Assembly: GCA_019648995.1 (NCBI GenBank)
Contig: BLXT01003003.1
Location: 1,939,722 to 1,981,889, forward strand
Direction of reading: 5' to 3'
DNA: 42,168 bases
DNA from: Plakobranchus ocellatus
Taxonomy: Eukaryota > Mollusca > Gastropoda > Plakobranchidae
The translations under genes and the position numbers were made by a program. Shown here in pieces: positions 13,701 through 23,629 of this stretch. The number at the start of each line of letters is the position of its first letter. The stretch's first letter is position 1. Under the pieces are notes generated by a model that made no database searches, was not told the DNA's origin, and saw only the letters and a program-made list of their open reading frames with translations.

Positions 13701-16700
13701 TTCTCCTCTACAAGCTCTGGAGACATGTACAATGGTGTACCCTGGAATGTGACCAAAAAAAAATTAATTGGGGTCATAGTATTTTATTATATTATATTAA
13801 CTTTGGATAAATAAAAAACAGGAAAGAAAAAAAATGTCATATAGTCGAATAAGACAACTTTGTAGTTTATAATTTGCTTACATGGATTATTTCTCAACTT
13901 TTACAGAACCTGAGTACACCTTGAAAGCTGATACTAGAACAAATAAAAAATAAGCTATTGACAAACACATCCATTCACACTTCTTTATTTCTTTTCATTA
14001 CCATCAAATGCCTTTCCTCACAAAGAGTATCGAATCTTTCCTGACATCATCTTTTAGACCTAAGTTTTCGATAGAAACCACTTAACAGTTGTATGAAAGA
14101 CACAATGGTATTTTTTAACAACCCCCCTNNCCCCCCCAAAAAAAAAACAAAAAAACGAAAAAAAAAAAAAAAATTGAAAGAAACAGAAGAAGCTCACCTT
14201 GATAGATGTGAGGACCAGAGTGTTAGTGCTCATCCCACGAGCAAAGCCAAAGTCACAGAGTTTGATGACTCCGCCTTTACCCAAGAGGATATTCTGAGGT
14301 TTCATATCTCGGTGAAGGATGCGATGAGAATGCAAATAGTACAGGGCAGATACTAACTGAGCCGCTATAGTGCGAACCTGTCGGAAAAAATCATGATTCA
14401 CAAAAAAAATACTTTAAACAATAATGACAATGTCAAGAAATTAAAGGTAGTTTCTAGATTTAGGACATCCCTGAAAAATTATAAATAAAAATAATGTGTT
14501 GAATTGGGAATCACTTTTATGATGTAATGTAATTTCCAAAAATTGAATTCTTACATAACACTTTCTGAGTTCACAAACAATTTCAACTGAACATTACTTT
14601 AAAATGATGATTTCTTGATAAAAAATACTCTCAAATCTCATTGCAGTGGTGTTTATTATGACAATAGATTTATCTCTCGTGAAAGTAGCATGTATTAAAC
14701 TGGGGATTGTCAGCATTTAATAATCATCTATACAGCACATCTTAACTCATGTGGGACATAGGTGGCACAGTGGATAGTGAATCCACCCTGAGATCTGCAG
14801 AATCCTTCTGTCATGGATTTGAGCCCTGATGGAAAGCCTGAAAGCCTGAAAGCCTGAAACCACCTAGTTGTGGACAGGCAATATATAAAAAACAACCAAT
14901 CTCAACTCAAGCAAAGTCAGCCTGATAGTTGATTGAGTGAAAATGAAAAATTCCGATTTTGATTAAATAATTATGGGTACATTATTTAAGATCCAAAGGT
15001 TTTGTGCTATTTAATCCTGAAGAAAAGCTATTCATCCTCTATTTGTCTATCTTCTAGCACTTTTGCATCGGCCCTCTAATCTTATATCATCTTTACAGAG
15101 TGCCAGTGGCACTGCATTAACAGCACAATTTAGCCCAGTGCTCAGTGAGTTAATGAAAGTTATTTAAAAAATCTTTACACACTTATAAAAAAAAACCCAA
15201 AAAATTTTACCTGTTCTTCAGGCAAGCTGGCATCATCCTCCAAAATCTGGAAAAGTTCTCCTTCAGCGCAGTCAGTAACAACAACAACCTAGGCATAAAA
15301 AGTAAGTCTTTATACAAGTAACAATATAAAGCATTCATACTTTTTAAAAAATAATATGAATAAACATTATTATTTACATACTATATTGAAGATATAGTAT
15401 GTTACTAATACTTATTTATAAGATTAAAATGTTAATTATAATAAGCCATGCATTATCGCTTATGGCTAAGGCCAATCCTAGAAACATTATGCAGAAGACC
15501 CAGGCATGGATGTGGCCTTGCGAGGAATGCCACAGCGCTGTGATGTGCCCCAAATGAAGAAGAGGGCTTGATTTACCATAGAACAAGCCTCATAATGGCC
15601 TTAATCAATTGCTTAATGCTACTAGTCCGAAAAAATTTTTTAACACAATGACTGCAATGGTTCTTGTGCTGAGCTTATTTGGCACTGATTTTGAGATATG
15701 GAGAAATTGATTGTTTAAGGGAAATGAGTGCATTTCATTATTTCAAAGATATGCAAGTGTTTGTGAGCCTGAGAAGTGAGCATTTAAATAAAAAAAATGA
15801 TTGGACATTGAATAAGTTGAACGAGTCTGATCTAGATACCATCTACACCACAATCAAGAAAATTATAACCAACCTAGCCCAAACTGGCTCTGGATCTAGG
15901 CCTAAGATACAACTTTTTGCTTTGCCTATCAAAATTAACAACAGTGCTAAAGCAACATGAATTTGAAAACCACCAAGGTCAATGCCTTGACAATGCTACC
16001 CAGTATGAATAACAGAATGGCTAATGAGGTACCACATAGTTACTTCCAGGATCCTATCAGGTATCTCGTTGTCCCAAGCAAAAGACCAAAGCAGCAGTGG
16101 CAGTGCTATCTTATAATAGTAAACTACACATACCATTCAAATTTGAGAAAGTGAATTTTGGACATGTCCAAATACTTTTGGGTTTCACATTTATTCAATC
16201 CTTCAAAATTAATTTAAGACTAATGAATTGAAGTTACTGACAATTTTGAGTTTCTAAAAGATTCAATTTAAGCTAACGTCAATTAACTTTGCTTAATGTT
16301 AGCATATCTTAATTTTACATTTCAGGTAAGGAATTAAAATGCCTTTTATAATGTGCGCAAACACACAAATCCTCATTAAACTTTCTTCAATGTGATCTGA
16401 AATCATGCGATAAATCACTTTTAAGAAAGATTTATTTTATGATAATTGTATGGAATCAAGCATCTTCCTTTCAATGTGAAAATCTATAAGCATTCTGCTA
16501 AATGTGCTGCATATACTGACTAAAAAAAATATATTTAAAAAAAAAAAAAAAAAGAAAAAGACAACAGCTAGAAATTGGCACAATCAAAATTTCTAAAGAA
16601 GACCATGACTAACTAAATATACCTCTTTGTCTGTGTCAAAACTATCTAGAAGCTCAATAATGTTGTCATGCTTCAGTCCTCGCATGATGTCAATTTCTCT

Positions 16701-17495
16701 CCTCAGCCCCTTCAGTTCTTTGTCTGACTTTCCCATCTTAGGGATAAATTTCAATGCTACGATCTGGAAAACAATTTTATTGAGAAAAAAAAAAACAAAG
16801 GAAAGAGTAAAAGAATAGTATTTTTCTGTAATGTTCAAAGAAAAAAAAAACATATTTTGAGCGGCTCTAAATTTCTCACAAGCTCCTTTATGTCAAACAT
16901 TCAATTTTGAATAAATGTTCACAAAAATATCAATACTGAAAGATGATTTGTTTGCATGAAAAGGCACTTGATTGAAAAGCTTAGATAAATCTCTTAACAA
17001 CGATAAAATATCCTGGAAAAACAGCATCTTATACAGTGATTATTCAAACTTCCAAGGATTTTTTTACTGTTCTTTTTCGTTAGCAAACATAACAAAAAGA
17101 CCATATGAATTTTTTGTGTGCGCATACCAAAACTAGATAGGATCAAATAATTCTTTTGGTGATTTCTATCTTCCAGCACTTGAACAAGGACAAAGTGCTA
17201 GGCAAATATAAAAATTAATAGCTGCAAGAACACTTATCAGAGATGAAAGAATATCAAAACACTTAGAGATTAAATTTCATGCAATAAACCTACCATGATT
17301 AGCTCTTTGAATTTTCTTACATTTAAAAATAAGATTTATTTATTATTTTTTAAAACTTTTATTAGTGGGAAATAAAGACAAGGAATTCAGATTTGAGATC
17401 TTTTCCCTTACCTGAGATGTGTATTTTTTCCTGCCCTTATAAACTTTTCCAAAAGATCCTTCTCCTATGATCTCAAGAACATGATAATTTTCCAT
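1577..17495 (-). CDS. STK36: STK36 / Fused serine-threonine kinase, 5' half (17 exons, 3' end outside window)
   Basis: Joining 17 exons gives 680 codons from an initiator Met, with every junction in consistent phase. The N-terminus is a complete kinase domain (about residues 4-254): glycine loop GEGSFG (11-16), VALK with Lys33, HRD (123-125), DFG (143-145), activation-loop Thr158/Ser159 and GTPLYMSPE (162-170). The signatures [21 protein letters not shown] and [17 protein letters not shown] are those of Fused/STK36 rather than ULK or other kinases. In the family, Fused relays Smoothened signals to Gli/Ci in flies; vertebrate STK36 acts mainly in the central pair of motile cilia. Later exons ([22 protein letters not shown]) follow the human order. 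Human STK36 has about 1315 residues, so roughly half is present and the C-terminal repeats lie left of position 1577. Catalytic residues are intact and no frameshift is seen in the exons. Family assignment is very secure; the exact splice sites of exons 9 and 14 are less so. Confidence 0.95.
2523..2673 (-). CDS. STK36: STK36 exon 16 (residues 586-635, next codon split)
   Basis: 151 bases, acceptor CTGTGTTAG, donor ACAG|GTGAGG. It encodes [20 protein letters not shown] and continues to PAVLKRLT. It is the counterpart of human [20 protein letters not shown]. Phase 0 in, phase 1 out. Confidence 0.92.
3382..3487 (-). CDS. STK36: STK36 exon 15 (residues 551-585)
   Basis: 106 bases, acceptor TCCTGCTAG, donor CTG|GTAACT. 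It encodes [20 protein letters not shown] and then [15 protein letters not shown]. This parallels the human [26 protein letters not shown] stretch of armadillo-like helices. The phase agrees on both sides. Confidence 0.92.
4427..4539 (-). CDS. STK36: STK36 exon 14 (residues 513-550)
   Basis: 113 bases, acceptor GTGTTTCAG. It encodes [20 protein letters not shown] and then [17 protein letters not shown], matching human FLQDLMAVIQAYFACTF. The strong donor GTGAGT is used, which leaves the split codon GT|G. An overlapping GTGTGA two bases earlier would break the frame. Confidence 0.9.
5050..5149 (-). CDS. STK36: STK36 exon 13 (residues 480-512)
   Basis: 100 bases, acceptor TTTTTTCCTCAG, donor CAG|GTAGGA. 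It encodes [19 protein letters not shown] and then [14 protein letters not shown], an amphipathic helical pair. It fits the human SFCREAGLPGLLLSLLRHS segment. Phase 2 in, phase 0 out. Confidence 0.93.
5766..6027. repeat. 65-66 bp minisatellite, about four units, in STK36 intron 12
   Basis: Units start near 5766, 5831, 5897 and 5962. Each has the order: an AGCTATCTCAATGG-like segment, CTATTTAAAATGT, (C/G)ACTTG, and a short TCATT...GGCTGCAAA segment. The units differ by substitutions and small indels, so the array is old. It lies wholly between exons 12 and 13. Confidence 0.85.
6175..6254 (-). CDS. STK36: STK36 exon 12 (residues 453-479, Cys479 split)
   Basis: 80 bases, acceptor TTTTTTACAG, donor AATG|GTAAAT. 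It encodes [20 protein letters not shown] and then NIVTLK. It corresponds to the human ILEGASHILPAFRVLSSLL helix pair at the start of the helical-repeat regulatory region. The codon TG|T is split. Confidence 0.92.
7072..7165 (-). pseudogene. Decayed tandem copy of the 3' part of STK36 exon 11
   Basis: Inside the intron after exon 11, the minus strand repeats the exon. [18 protein letters not shown] mirrors [18 protein letters not shown] of the real exon, at the same offset from a second TTGATCAG|GTT donor-like sequence. The offset between the two donors is 122 bases, so the unit probably joined about 90 bases of exon with about 30 of intron. The copy has lost one base and carries an in-frame TGA after ISKYISL, and no acceptor is evident. 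It is therefore best read as a pseudoexon and is left out of the coding model. Confidence 0.75.
7194..7334 (-). CDS. STK36: STK36 exon 11 (residues 406-452)
   Basis: 141 bases, phase 0, acceptor CTTTCCAACAG, donor CAG|GTTAGT. It starts [16 protein letters not shown], which matches the conserved DSDNEWQHLLE block that opens the regulatory region of human STK36. A decayed copy of its 3' two-thirds lies directly downstream at 7072-7165. Confidence 0.93.
8026..8187 (-). CDS. STK36: STK36 exon 10, linker (residues 352-405)
   Basis: 162 bases, phase 0 at both ends, acceptor CACTGTCTAG, donor GAG|GTAAGG. It encodes a charged, probably disordered segment ([20 protein letters not shown], then a KKKK stretch ending VKLDGE). 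An extra phase-0 exon in the 2 kb intron before it cannot be excluded. Confidence 0.88.
10243..10353 (-). CDS. STK36: STK36 exon 9, linker (residues 315-351)
   Basis: 111 bases, phase 0 ([16 protein letters not shown], then [17 protein letters not shown]). Two acceptors are possible, TTGTAG (used here) or the in-frame GAGACAG six bases further in, which would drop Arg-Gln. The donor AAG|GTCAGA is weaker than the others in this gene. The stretch is low-similarity linker, so its support is the open frame, matching phase and position. Confidence 0.72.
11064..11227 (-). CDS. STK36: STK36 exon 8, linker (residues 261-314)
   Basis: 164 bases. It encodes an acidic then strongly basic, Lys/Glu-rich linker ([16 protein letters not shown], then [18 protein letters not shown]) that probably forms a helix or coiled coil just after the kinase. 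Human STK36 has a similar SRILTQAYKRMAEEA stretch at the same place. The acceptor is ATCCACAG and the donor AAG|GTAAGA. Confidence 0.92.
11588..11668 (-). CDS. STK36: STK36 exon 7, end of kinase domain (residues 234-260)
   Basis: 81 bases encoding [20 protein letters not shown] and then VSDMVK. This is the last kinase helix, with the invariant Arg in KHRL and the HPF motif. The acceptor is TATCCAG and the donor AAAG|GTGATA. The kinase domain ends here at about residue 254. Confidence 0.95.
13049..13194 (-). CDS. STK36: STK36 exon 6, kinase C-lobe (residues 185-233)
   Basis: 146 bases, acceptor GCATGCAG, donor CAAG|GTAAAG. It encodes [18 protein letters not shown], then [17 protein letters not shown] and FKDFLQG. 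This is the alpha-F to alpha-G region with the Fused-type sequence after TPPF. Phase 2 in, phase 1 out. Confidence 0.95.
13674..13741 (-). CDS. STK36: STK36 exon 5 (residues 162-184, Trp184 split)
   Basis: 68 bases encoding [20 protein letters not shown] and then DLW. It covers the P+1 loop and the APE-equivalent SPE motif. The last codon (Trp) is split TG|G by the intron. The donor is ATG|GTGACT. Pairing with the next exon restores W-A-L-G-C, matching the W-S-V-G-C of the human protein. Confidence 0.94.
14198..14377 (-). CDS. STK36: STK36 exon 4, catalytic loop (residues 102-161)
   Basis: 180 bases, phase 0. It contains the catalytic loop HRDMKPQN (Asp125), the metal-binding DFG (Asp143) and the activation segment [14 protein letters not shown]. 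The donor is AAG|GTGAGC. The intron immediately downstream starts with a homopolymer tract containing two N bases (14129-14130), which does not touch coding sequence. Confidence 0.97.
14752..14893 (+). mobile_element. tRNA-derived SINE (family A), copy 1, in STK36 intron
   Basis: The A-box-like TGGCACAGTGGATAG is followed 30-60 bases later by a decayed B box (GGATTTGAGCCC), then the family tail TAGTTGTGGACAGGCA and an A-rich end. It shares CACCCTGAGATCTGCAG and the tail with the copies at 27.1, 27.4 and 37.7 kb. AAAGCCTG is repeated three times in a row inside the body. Confidence 0.8.
15211..15288 (-). CDS. STK36: STK36 exon 3 (residues 76-101)
   Basis: 78 bases, phase 0. It encodes [19 protein letters not shown] and then a short tail ending EEQ: the hinge strand and alpha-D region of the kinase. 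The acceptor is ATGCCTAG and the donor CAG|GTAAAA. The [10 protein letters not shown] string is characteristic of Fused kinases. Confidence 0.95.
15679..16154 (+). other. Two abutting open frames of unknown origin in STK36 intron 2
   Basis: Plus-strand open frames of 93 and 65 codons (15679-15960 and 15957-16154) overlap by ATGA in a region less AT-rich than the introns around it. The first includes [19 protein letters not shown]. Possible explanations are a fragment of a mobile element broken by a frameshift, or chance. They lie antisense to STK36, and no splice or promoter evidence supports a gene. Confidence 0.2.
16623..16763 (-). CDS. STK36: STK36 exon 2 (residues 29-75)
   Basis: 141 bases, phase 0 at both ends, with acceptor TTTTCCAG and donor GAG|GTATAT. 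It encodes the N-lobe: VALKFIPK with the ATP-anchoring Lys33, then the alpha-C segment [19 protein letters not shown], which is typical of Fused. Confidence 0.95.
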
Positions 17496-17517
17496 GATTG
17501 ACTGTTAGGTTTGTCCT
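17412..17517 (-). CDS. STK36: STK36 exon with start codon (5' UTR part plus residues 1-28)
   Basis: The ATG is at 17495-17493 and the CDS runs 17412-17495 (84 bases): [20 protein letters not shown] then GRKKYTSQ. It carries the ATP-binding glycine loop. The donor is CAG|GTAAGG. Upstream of the ATG, a good acceptor (TTTCCTACAG) ends at 17518, so the first 22 bases are 5' UTR and at least one non-coding exon lies upstream. The start is chosen because it is the first ATG after the acceptor and fits the kinase N-terminus. Confidence 0.93.
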
Positions 17518-19839
17518 CTGTAGGAAAAGATGGATTTATTTTTAAACAATAAAGCTCAGAAGATTTACATACAATACAGAGAAGCTTATGGAGAATAATT
17601 TATTAGGTTTGACTTTTTTTCTCAATTTGCAAAATACTAATGACATATATATCTTCTGTATAAAACGAGTCTAGTCAGTATTTTGAGAAACACCAGCACT
17701 TAGGAGGTGACAGGTTGCTTTTTATCACATGTATAGAAAGATATTTGACAGACGATGGCTGCACGGACCCAAAACAAAAGTCTGTTATTAAAAACTATAA
17801 AAAGGAAGAAACTACAATCCCACTATTTTAACTCACATCCAACATCCATTTAATCACCATAAACAGCTTATTTCTAATAACAAAATGTTAAACCACAGGT
17901 CCATAGAGAATAGCATATATTGATTAATCTTAATTTAAAATAACTTTGATACATTTTACACACAAAAATTATGTCAAAGCTTGAATGATACTGACAGAGA
18001 TATTTAGGAGCCACTAAATTAAATTAAACTTAAAGATTGTGAGAATTGATACTTTTATAATAGTATTTAATATAATACATGTAATGTTAGTTTGGCTTGC
18101 AGTTGCAATTCTTAAAGAAGATATAGTCTTGAAAATAAGCCCCAGAATGAGTTACAGAAACAAATGCATCACTTTTAATAAAGAGGAATTCATACTTTAA
18201 AATTTTAATTTTTCTTTTAAGTTTAAACACACCTAACACACCTTTGTACAAATTCATCAACAATAAATACATTTTTTTTTTAACCAATTCTAAGACGTTT
18301 AAAGAGAGACAGTAAGGGTTATGCAGCAATAATATTTTCTAACATATAAACTAAAATTAAATGCCATTTGTGATTCATTTTAAAAAAACAATTAAATAAA
18401 GTTCAATTCCGGTTTGAAAAGTAAACATTATTGCAGAACTGGATACAGATCTCAACTAAAGCTTGATTTTAAATCTCTTTTCAAGAAGACAAGAAATGTA
18501 CTAATTTCAAAAGGATTGAAAAATGCCCTGCTGTATATATCTGTAGAATAGAATTATGCATGCTATTAAAGAAAATGTAAATTAAAAAAAAATCAAGTTT
18601 TTGTGGTACAAATAAAAATATCAGGTCTTTGCAGCTACAGGTATAAAAGTGCTTTGTAAATCAAGGAGACTCTTTCAAAATAATAGGCCTACATATATGT
18701 GTACGTGCTAAAATTGCACAAACATACATGCCTACATTAAGAAAAAGTGCATTCTCTTCATAAAAAGAAAGTATTCTTCTAACTATACTGAAAATGCACT
18801 GAAATGTAAGAGTCACCAATAATTATAAAAACAGATTGAATCGAAGGTCTATTGATCTATATGTAGAAAAAAAAGTAACAAACTTCTTGAATTCCATTCT
18901 GGGAATAAAAAAATTATCACGGAAGTTATCATTTATCTTGGAAATTTCCTCCATTATTATACAGCAATGATGTCTGTTCAGCTGCAAGCTCTACTTATTT
19001 ATATAGATCTAGATATTTCATATAAATCTAGATCTAGTCTTGAGGGCTGTAATCTACGCCTAAGAATACATTTTATTTTTACCTCCTTGAGTTTACAAAG
19101 CATCTACTCCACACTTAAAGTGCCTTCAGCAGGATTGTGGATTGCTTTCAACCACGATGTAGACCCTAGATTTCTATATAAATCGAGTTCTAAAAAAACT
19201 ATGATGCACACAAGTTTGAAACGAGAGGATAAGAAAGGCTAAGTAAAGTAAATCTTACCTGTTGCCAATGTAAACAATCACCAGATTTCAGTTATGAAGA
19301 TCTAGATCTACATATATAGAGCTATGCACAAATCAAATCAAGAGGGGTCAAATTGATTTAAACTCTGGATTCAAAAGTATTTGGGCCAGTATTTCTTAGA
19401 AACGTTAAACTTGAGGAATGACAGATTAATCCTCGAGAAATAGTTTAAACGAAGACGGTTAAACGCAGGTCTACAGGGGGCAGCCATTAAATTCTACAGT
19501 CAATGAAAAATATGAATGACTACAAACTTGACGAATCAAAACAGAATAGGAAAGGCCCGACTCCAGAGATTGAAGAAGGTAACCGCCATCTGATAATGAG
19601 GTGATCATTATTGAAAATTAATTGAAAAAAAAAAAAAGAATCAGATGCGGAGCTAGATATGAAATCAAAGAATAATGATAAAAAAGGCCTATCACAACTC
19701 AACTTTGTTAATTGGAAAAAAATCAGTGCGAGAATCCCCCTCCCTCCCTCAAAACAAAACAAAAGAAATAAAACAAGAACAACAACAAACTTAAAGTACA
19801 TAGTCTCCACGGCGGCTCGTCTCAATGGGCAGGGTGGGC

Positions 19840-20300
19840 AATCCCAACCTGATTGGCTGGGGCCTTACCAGCCTGCAAAAGACAAAATAAATAAATTAAA
19901 AAAAAACATGAATTTCTATTTTTTAAAAAAATAGAGAGAAATAACAGTGAACAATCCACCCTCCCCCATGACGTATAACCCCACAAGGAGAGTATAGACG
20001 CCGCGCTGGGCGGGCATGCTCCGATCTACTTACCATAACGAAGGGCGCGGCCGCCGACAGCTGGCTTACCGTAGTTGTAGTTCGCCCAACCAAGTCGTTT
20101 ACAGGGACTTGTAATTAACAAACAAAAAGCGAGGGGCACAAGCTGGGCCGTGAAGAGGGAAAGCATTGTCTTGACCTATTCATCAGACAAGAAGGCAGGG
20201 CACGCCCGCACACCCATACTTTCGTTTTCTCGCCACATCGGCCCTGTCCGGGGGAATCCCCATGACGTAATCACTTCCCAACTCTTCCATCGCTGCACAC
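19840..20300 (-). promoter_or_regulatory. Likely STK36 promoter and 5' UTR region
   Basis: This is the most GC- and CpG-rich stretch between the two genes. It has a CCAAT box (GATTGGCTGG near 19850, i.e. CCAGCCAATC on the gene strand), a GGGCGGGC GC-box-like motif near 20008 and a GCGGCCGCCG run near 20047. Several strong minus-strand donors could end non-coding first exons: CAGGCTG|GTAAGG (about 19866), TTATG|GTAAGT (about 20033) and CTACG|GTAAGC (about 20070). A further one, CAACAG|GTAAGA, lies near 19259. One of these must join the acceptor at 17518. The exact start site cannot be read from sequence alone. Confidence 0.5.
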
Positions 20301-20399
20301 AGTCAGCGGCAACCCTCTGGAATCATCCGGAGGTTACTCTTTTGTTTGCAAGCCTTAAATAATTGAACAATTAATGAGGTATGATTGCCGCTAAACGTT

Positions 20400-21380
20400 T
20401 CCAAAATTAAGTTTCACGCAACCTGAACGTATAATAATAATCAATTTTTCATGAGTAATCTTGGTCCACACGCTACAAAGTTAATAAAAGGGCCAAGAAG
20501 ACCAATTTCTAATAATTAAAACCACTTACCGGCACATGTAGCAAGGACGGCTGTCAACTAGGAGTAGGTTATCATCTTTTTGTTCCCTTAGCTTCTCCCA
20601 ACAAGTAGTTGGGGGTGTGATGAGCGGGCTTGCCCTGTGCTCTGTGAGGGCTGTGTCACTGAAAGTTCATGACTGAAAGAAGTCCATTCTCTTGAAAGCC
20701 TAATTCCAGAATTAGATTTACGAATTTGGATTGACAGCTTTTTCTTGTGCGGATATAACTCATTTAGATGACACTAGGAAACTATTGTGCGGACTCAGAA
20801 TTTCAGTGTCTTTAAGGAGAGTTTAGTGGCCTATATTATTTTTCTCGTGAAAAATATTCTTTGTTGAAATAATTATCGAAGCTACTGATTTCCATTCCAT
20901 TTTAAGTTTTGCCAGTTGTGTTGATCTAGATAGTTATTTCTAATGTAGGCCAACATGATTTCAATCGAGCTAAAACATCAACCTGCAGAACTTGCAAAAT
21001 TTGTGGTAATGAACACAATAGACGATATTTTGCGGCATTAATTTTGCAAAAGGAGCCTAGAAGAAAAATTAGAAATTAAGAGACTAGGACCGGAGCGCCC
21101 AGCAGGGACTCTGTCACTGGACCCTGCGAATTGGGGGTATGCCAACCAATGCTCACATCCACGAGCCGCCGTTGCATAGTCTAATGATACTAATTGTCAA
21201 AGAGGGCCAACAAAACCCACAGCGCTAGCACGCGCCTTCACTTTCCACGCTTGTGCATAATAATTTCATGTCTTCGAAATGCAAGTTCGCAATAACTTGA
21301 CTTATTCTGTTTGCAAAACATTTCATTGTTCTCCAAAGTGTTTGCCAAATTCCTCTTTAGAAAACGGGAGGCGTTGATGT
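20400..21380. other. Intergenic sequence, nothing assigned
   Basis: Moderately AT-rich DNA with no open frame of note. A donor-like GTGCCG|GTAAGT on the minus strand near 20529 is isolated. Positions 21085-21240 are locally GC-richer but show no recognisable feature. Confidence 0.5.
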
Positions 21381-21602
21381 GTAGGTTTCTTGAGGGCTAC
21401 ACCTGGCTTACCCAGAGCTACCAACAAGTCTTTTTGCTATGTATACGACAGCATCTATACTGTCCGGCATATTATAATTGAATGCCATATGTTCAAATCA
21501 CGAGGCGTAAATAATACATTGTCGTTGACATATTCAGAATATTCCGAGAGGTCAATCCCTCTTGCAAAGATGGGTAATTTAAAGGAACTTGCTGTCTACT
21601 GA
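21380..21602 (+). mobile_element. LINE fragment, C-terminal part after RNase H
   Basis: The plus-strand frame contains YTVRHIIIECHMFKSRG, which fits the LTVRHILxECPxFxxxR motif that closes ORF2 in I/Jockey-type non-LTR retrotransposons. Only about 70 codons are open and no upstream RT is visible. It abuts the end of the Gypsy-type remnant on the opposite strand. Confidence 0.5.
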
Positions 21603-21792
21603 AACATCTTTCCATTTTAAAGTTTTCTTTTTCAACTACGCAGCATATTTTTTCAAACAAATCTTAACTTTGGGTTTTAATTTGGTTTAGGAGCTAATAA
21701 ATGACAGCCTGGGAGAAAAAATAAATAAAAAGCAACCCTGAGATCACTGAAGTGAAATGCTAGTAATAAAACTCAACAAAGATGGTCTATTA

Positions 21793-22005
21793 TTAGTAAT
21801 AACAGTCTGCAATGAAATATGAGATAAGTGATTTCGTTAACATGAGCGGCCAGTGTGTTACATCTTTGGCTCGGCGTTTGCATTTTTCGATTCCTAAGTG
21901 TCCTTCGTGGATTCTTCTTAGCATGTCAGAACGCATTGCTGATGGAATTAGAATCTGTTCCCCTTTGAAGATCATGCCATTCATTGTGGTGAGATCTTCT
22001 CTCAC
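21793..22005 (-). pseudogene. Integrase zinc-binding domain remnant (Gypsy-type)
   Basis: About 70 codons remain open, including LIPSAMRSDMLRRIHEGHLG and CKRRAKDVTHWP. This is the HHCC segment that precedes the integrase core in Gypsy elements. The second CxxC pair is degraded and the DDE core that should follow is absent. Confidence 0.75.
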
Positions 22006-23629
22006 ATCTAAAATTTCTCTGATTTCTATTAAAACGTCTTACCTGTTCCCAGGCCATCCTTCTCTCTTTGTGATTCACAATATTTGTAAATCATTGTTGT
22101 TGCGTGTCTCCATTCGTATTTCTTCTTGGTTTTGTTTGGCACTAACTGCTACACAGAAAGTGTACTTGCTACTCACCTTCAACATTATCTTTATCCGAAT
22201 TGATTTGATATTTAAGATCACGCGATAGGGTGTCGGCAGATCAAGATGTTTGCCTGATTCATAGGATATGTAAATATCACATTTCTGTATTATCAGCATC
22301 AGTCGCTCAATTCGTGGAGAGCATTTCTCAAGCGGTTCCTTTGAAAAGGTATCCCAAAGGTTGTAGTAATGTTCAATTTCTGTCTGTCTTCCATAACTGT
22401 ACTGATTGTACTTCTTACAAACTAATACACCAGTGCGTAATTTGTGCGTAATTCCTCTCTACTTTGTTCAAAGAGGGTGATAAGAAAACACATAGGTCGG
22501 CGCTCTTGAAGGAGTGCTGCTACTAGCTCGCACTGACTTGCGTTAGCAATAATGGTGACTTTTTGGACGGCTCGAAATGTTTTAATGTTAGATTGGTCGG
22601 GATCATATCTTTAATGTGGTTGATCGCATATTTATAGATATCCGTCCAGTGACATTCGATTTCTTGGATTAGCATTCTTAACAGCTTTGTGATCTGAGAC
22701 AGATTGGGTATGTATTTTCCAGTATCTGATCTCACCCAGGAAGCGCTGAAATTCCTTTTAGTCTTATGGATTATGATTCTAATTTTTTTTCTGTATCAAA
22801 ACATCATCTGAAATTACATGTCCCGAATACTTGGGTTAAGTTTTCTGTTTTTTATTTCCTGAGCTTCAGATTAGCGTGCCTTGTTTTTTCAAACACGTTC
22901 TTTCTCTCTTTCAATTCTTCGAGTGTGCGACCCCATGTTATTACTTCATTAATAAAGCTTTACGCACCCTATTCATTGTGGCATTTTTTCATCCTTATGT
23001 TAAATATTTCTGGCGCTGAGTTAATACTTGAGGGGCATCACAGAAAAAAATCTACCAAATGGTGTTTGGAAAAGGCAAAGTCGGGAGCTTTCGTAGTCTA
23101 AAGGGATTTGCCAAAGTTTAGGAAATAAATTTGCGCCACTCACCTTCTTTGTCATTTCATCAGGTAAAGAAAAAAAAATGTTCAAGCTGGATAGCTTTAT
23201 TCAGATCCCTGGGATCCATGTAAATTCACAGAGCTTCATTTGGTTTTTCTACTCCATCATGGAGTTCACCCATGCTTTTGGTCGGTCTTGATTCACTATC
23301 ACTACCATATCCTCCATTCTGTTTAGCTCTTTTTTCGCTTTATCTTTCAAAGTAAAAAGAATTTAGCGTGAAGGATGGGCGACAAGGAACAGCGTTTGAA
23401 TTTTAATCGATATCCACTGGTTCTCCTACGCATCTTAATCCTTGATAAACATCTTTGCATTCATTCACGATGTCTTTATCCTTTGACTTCTCTTTATCCT
23501 CGGTTTTGAGATGCTTTCAAACATAGGATCGCATCTTGATGAGGATTCTTGTCGGTGATAACGAAGTTTAAGGGTACTCCCATGAATTCGATAGTGCACT
23601 TTCTAAGTGCTCGCAGGCTGTTACCAGTG

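Noticed and set aside
14129-14130. Two N bases inside an open frame
   Set aside because: They sit between C and A homopolymers in an intron and are a sequencing ambiguity, not a biological feature.
19261-19275. RFX X-box-like GTTGCCAATGTAAAC near the STK36 upstream region
   Set aside because: The second half-site departs from the consensus and the spacing is one base too long. It also overlaps a candidate splice donor region. Too weak to call.
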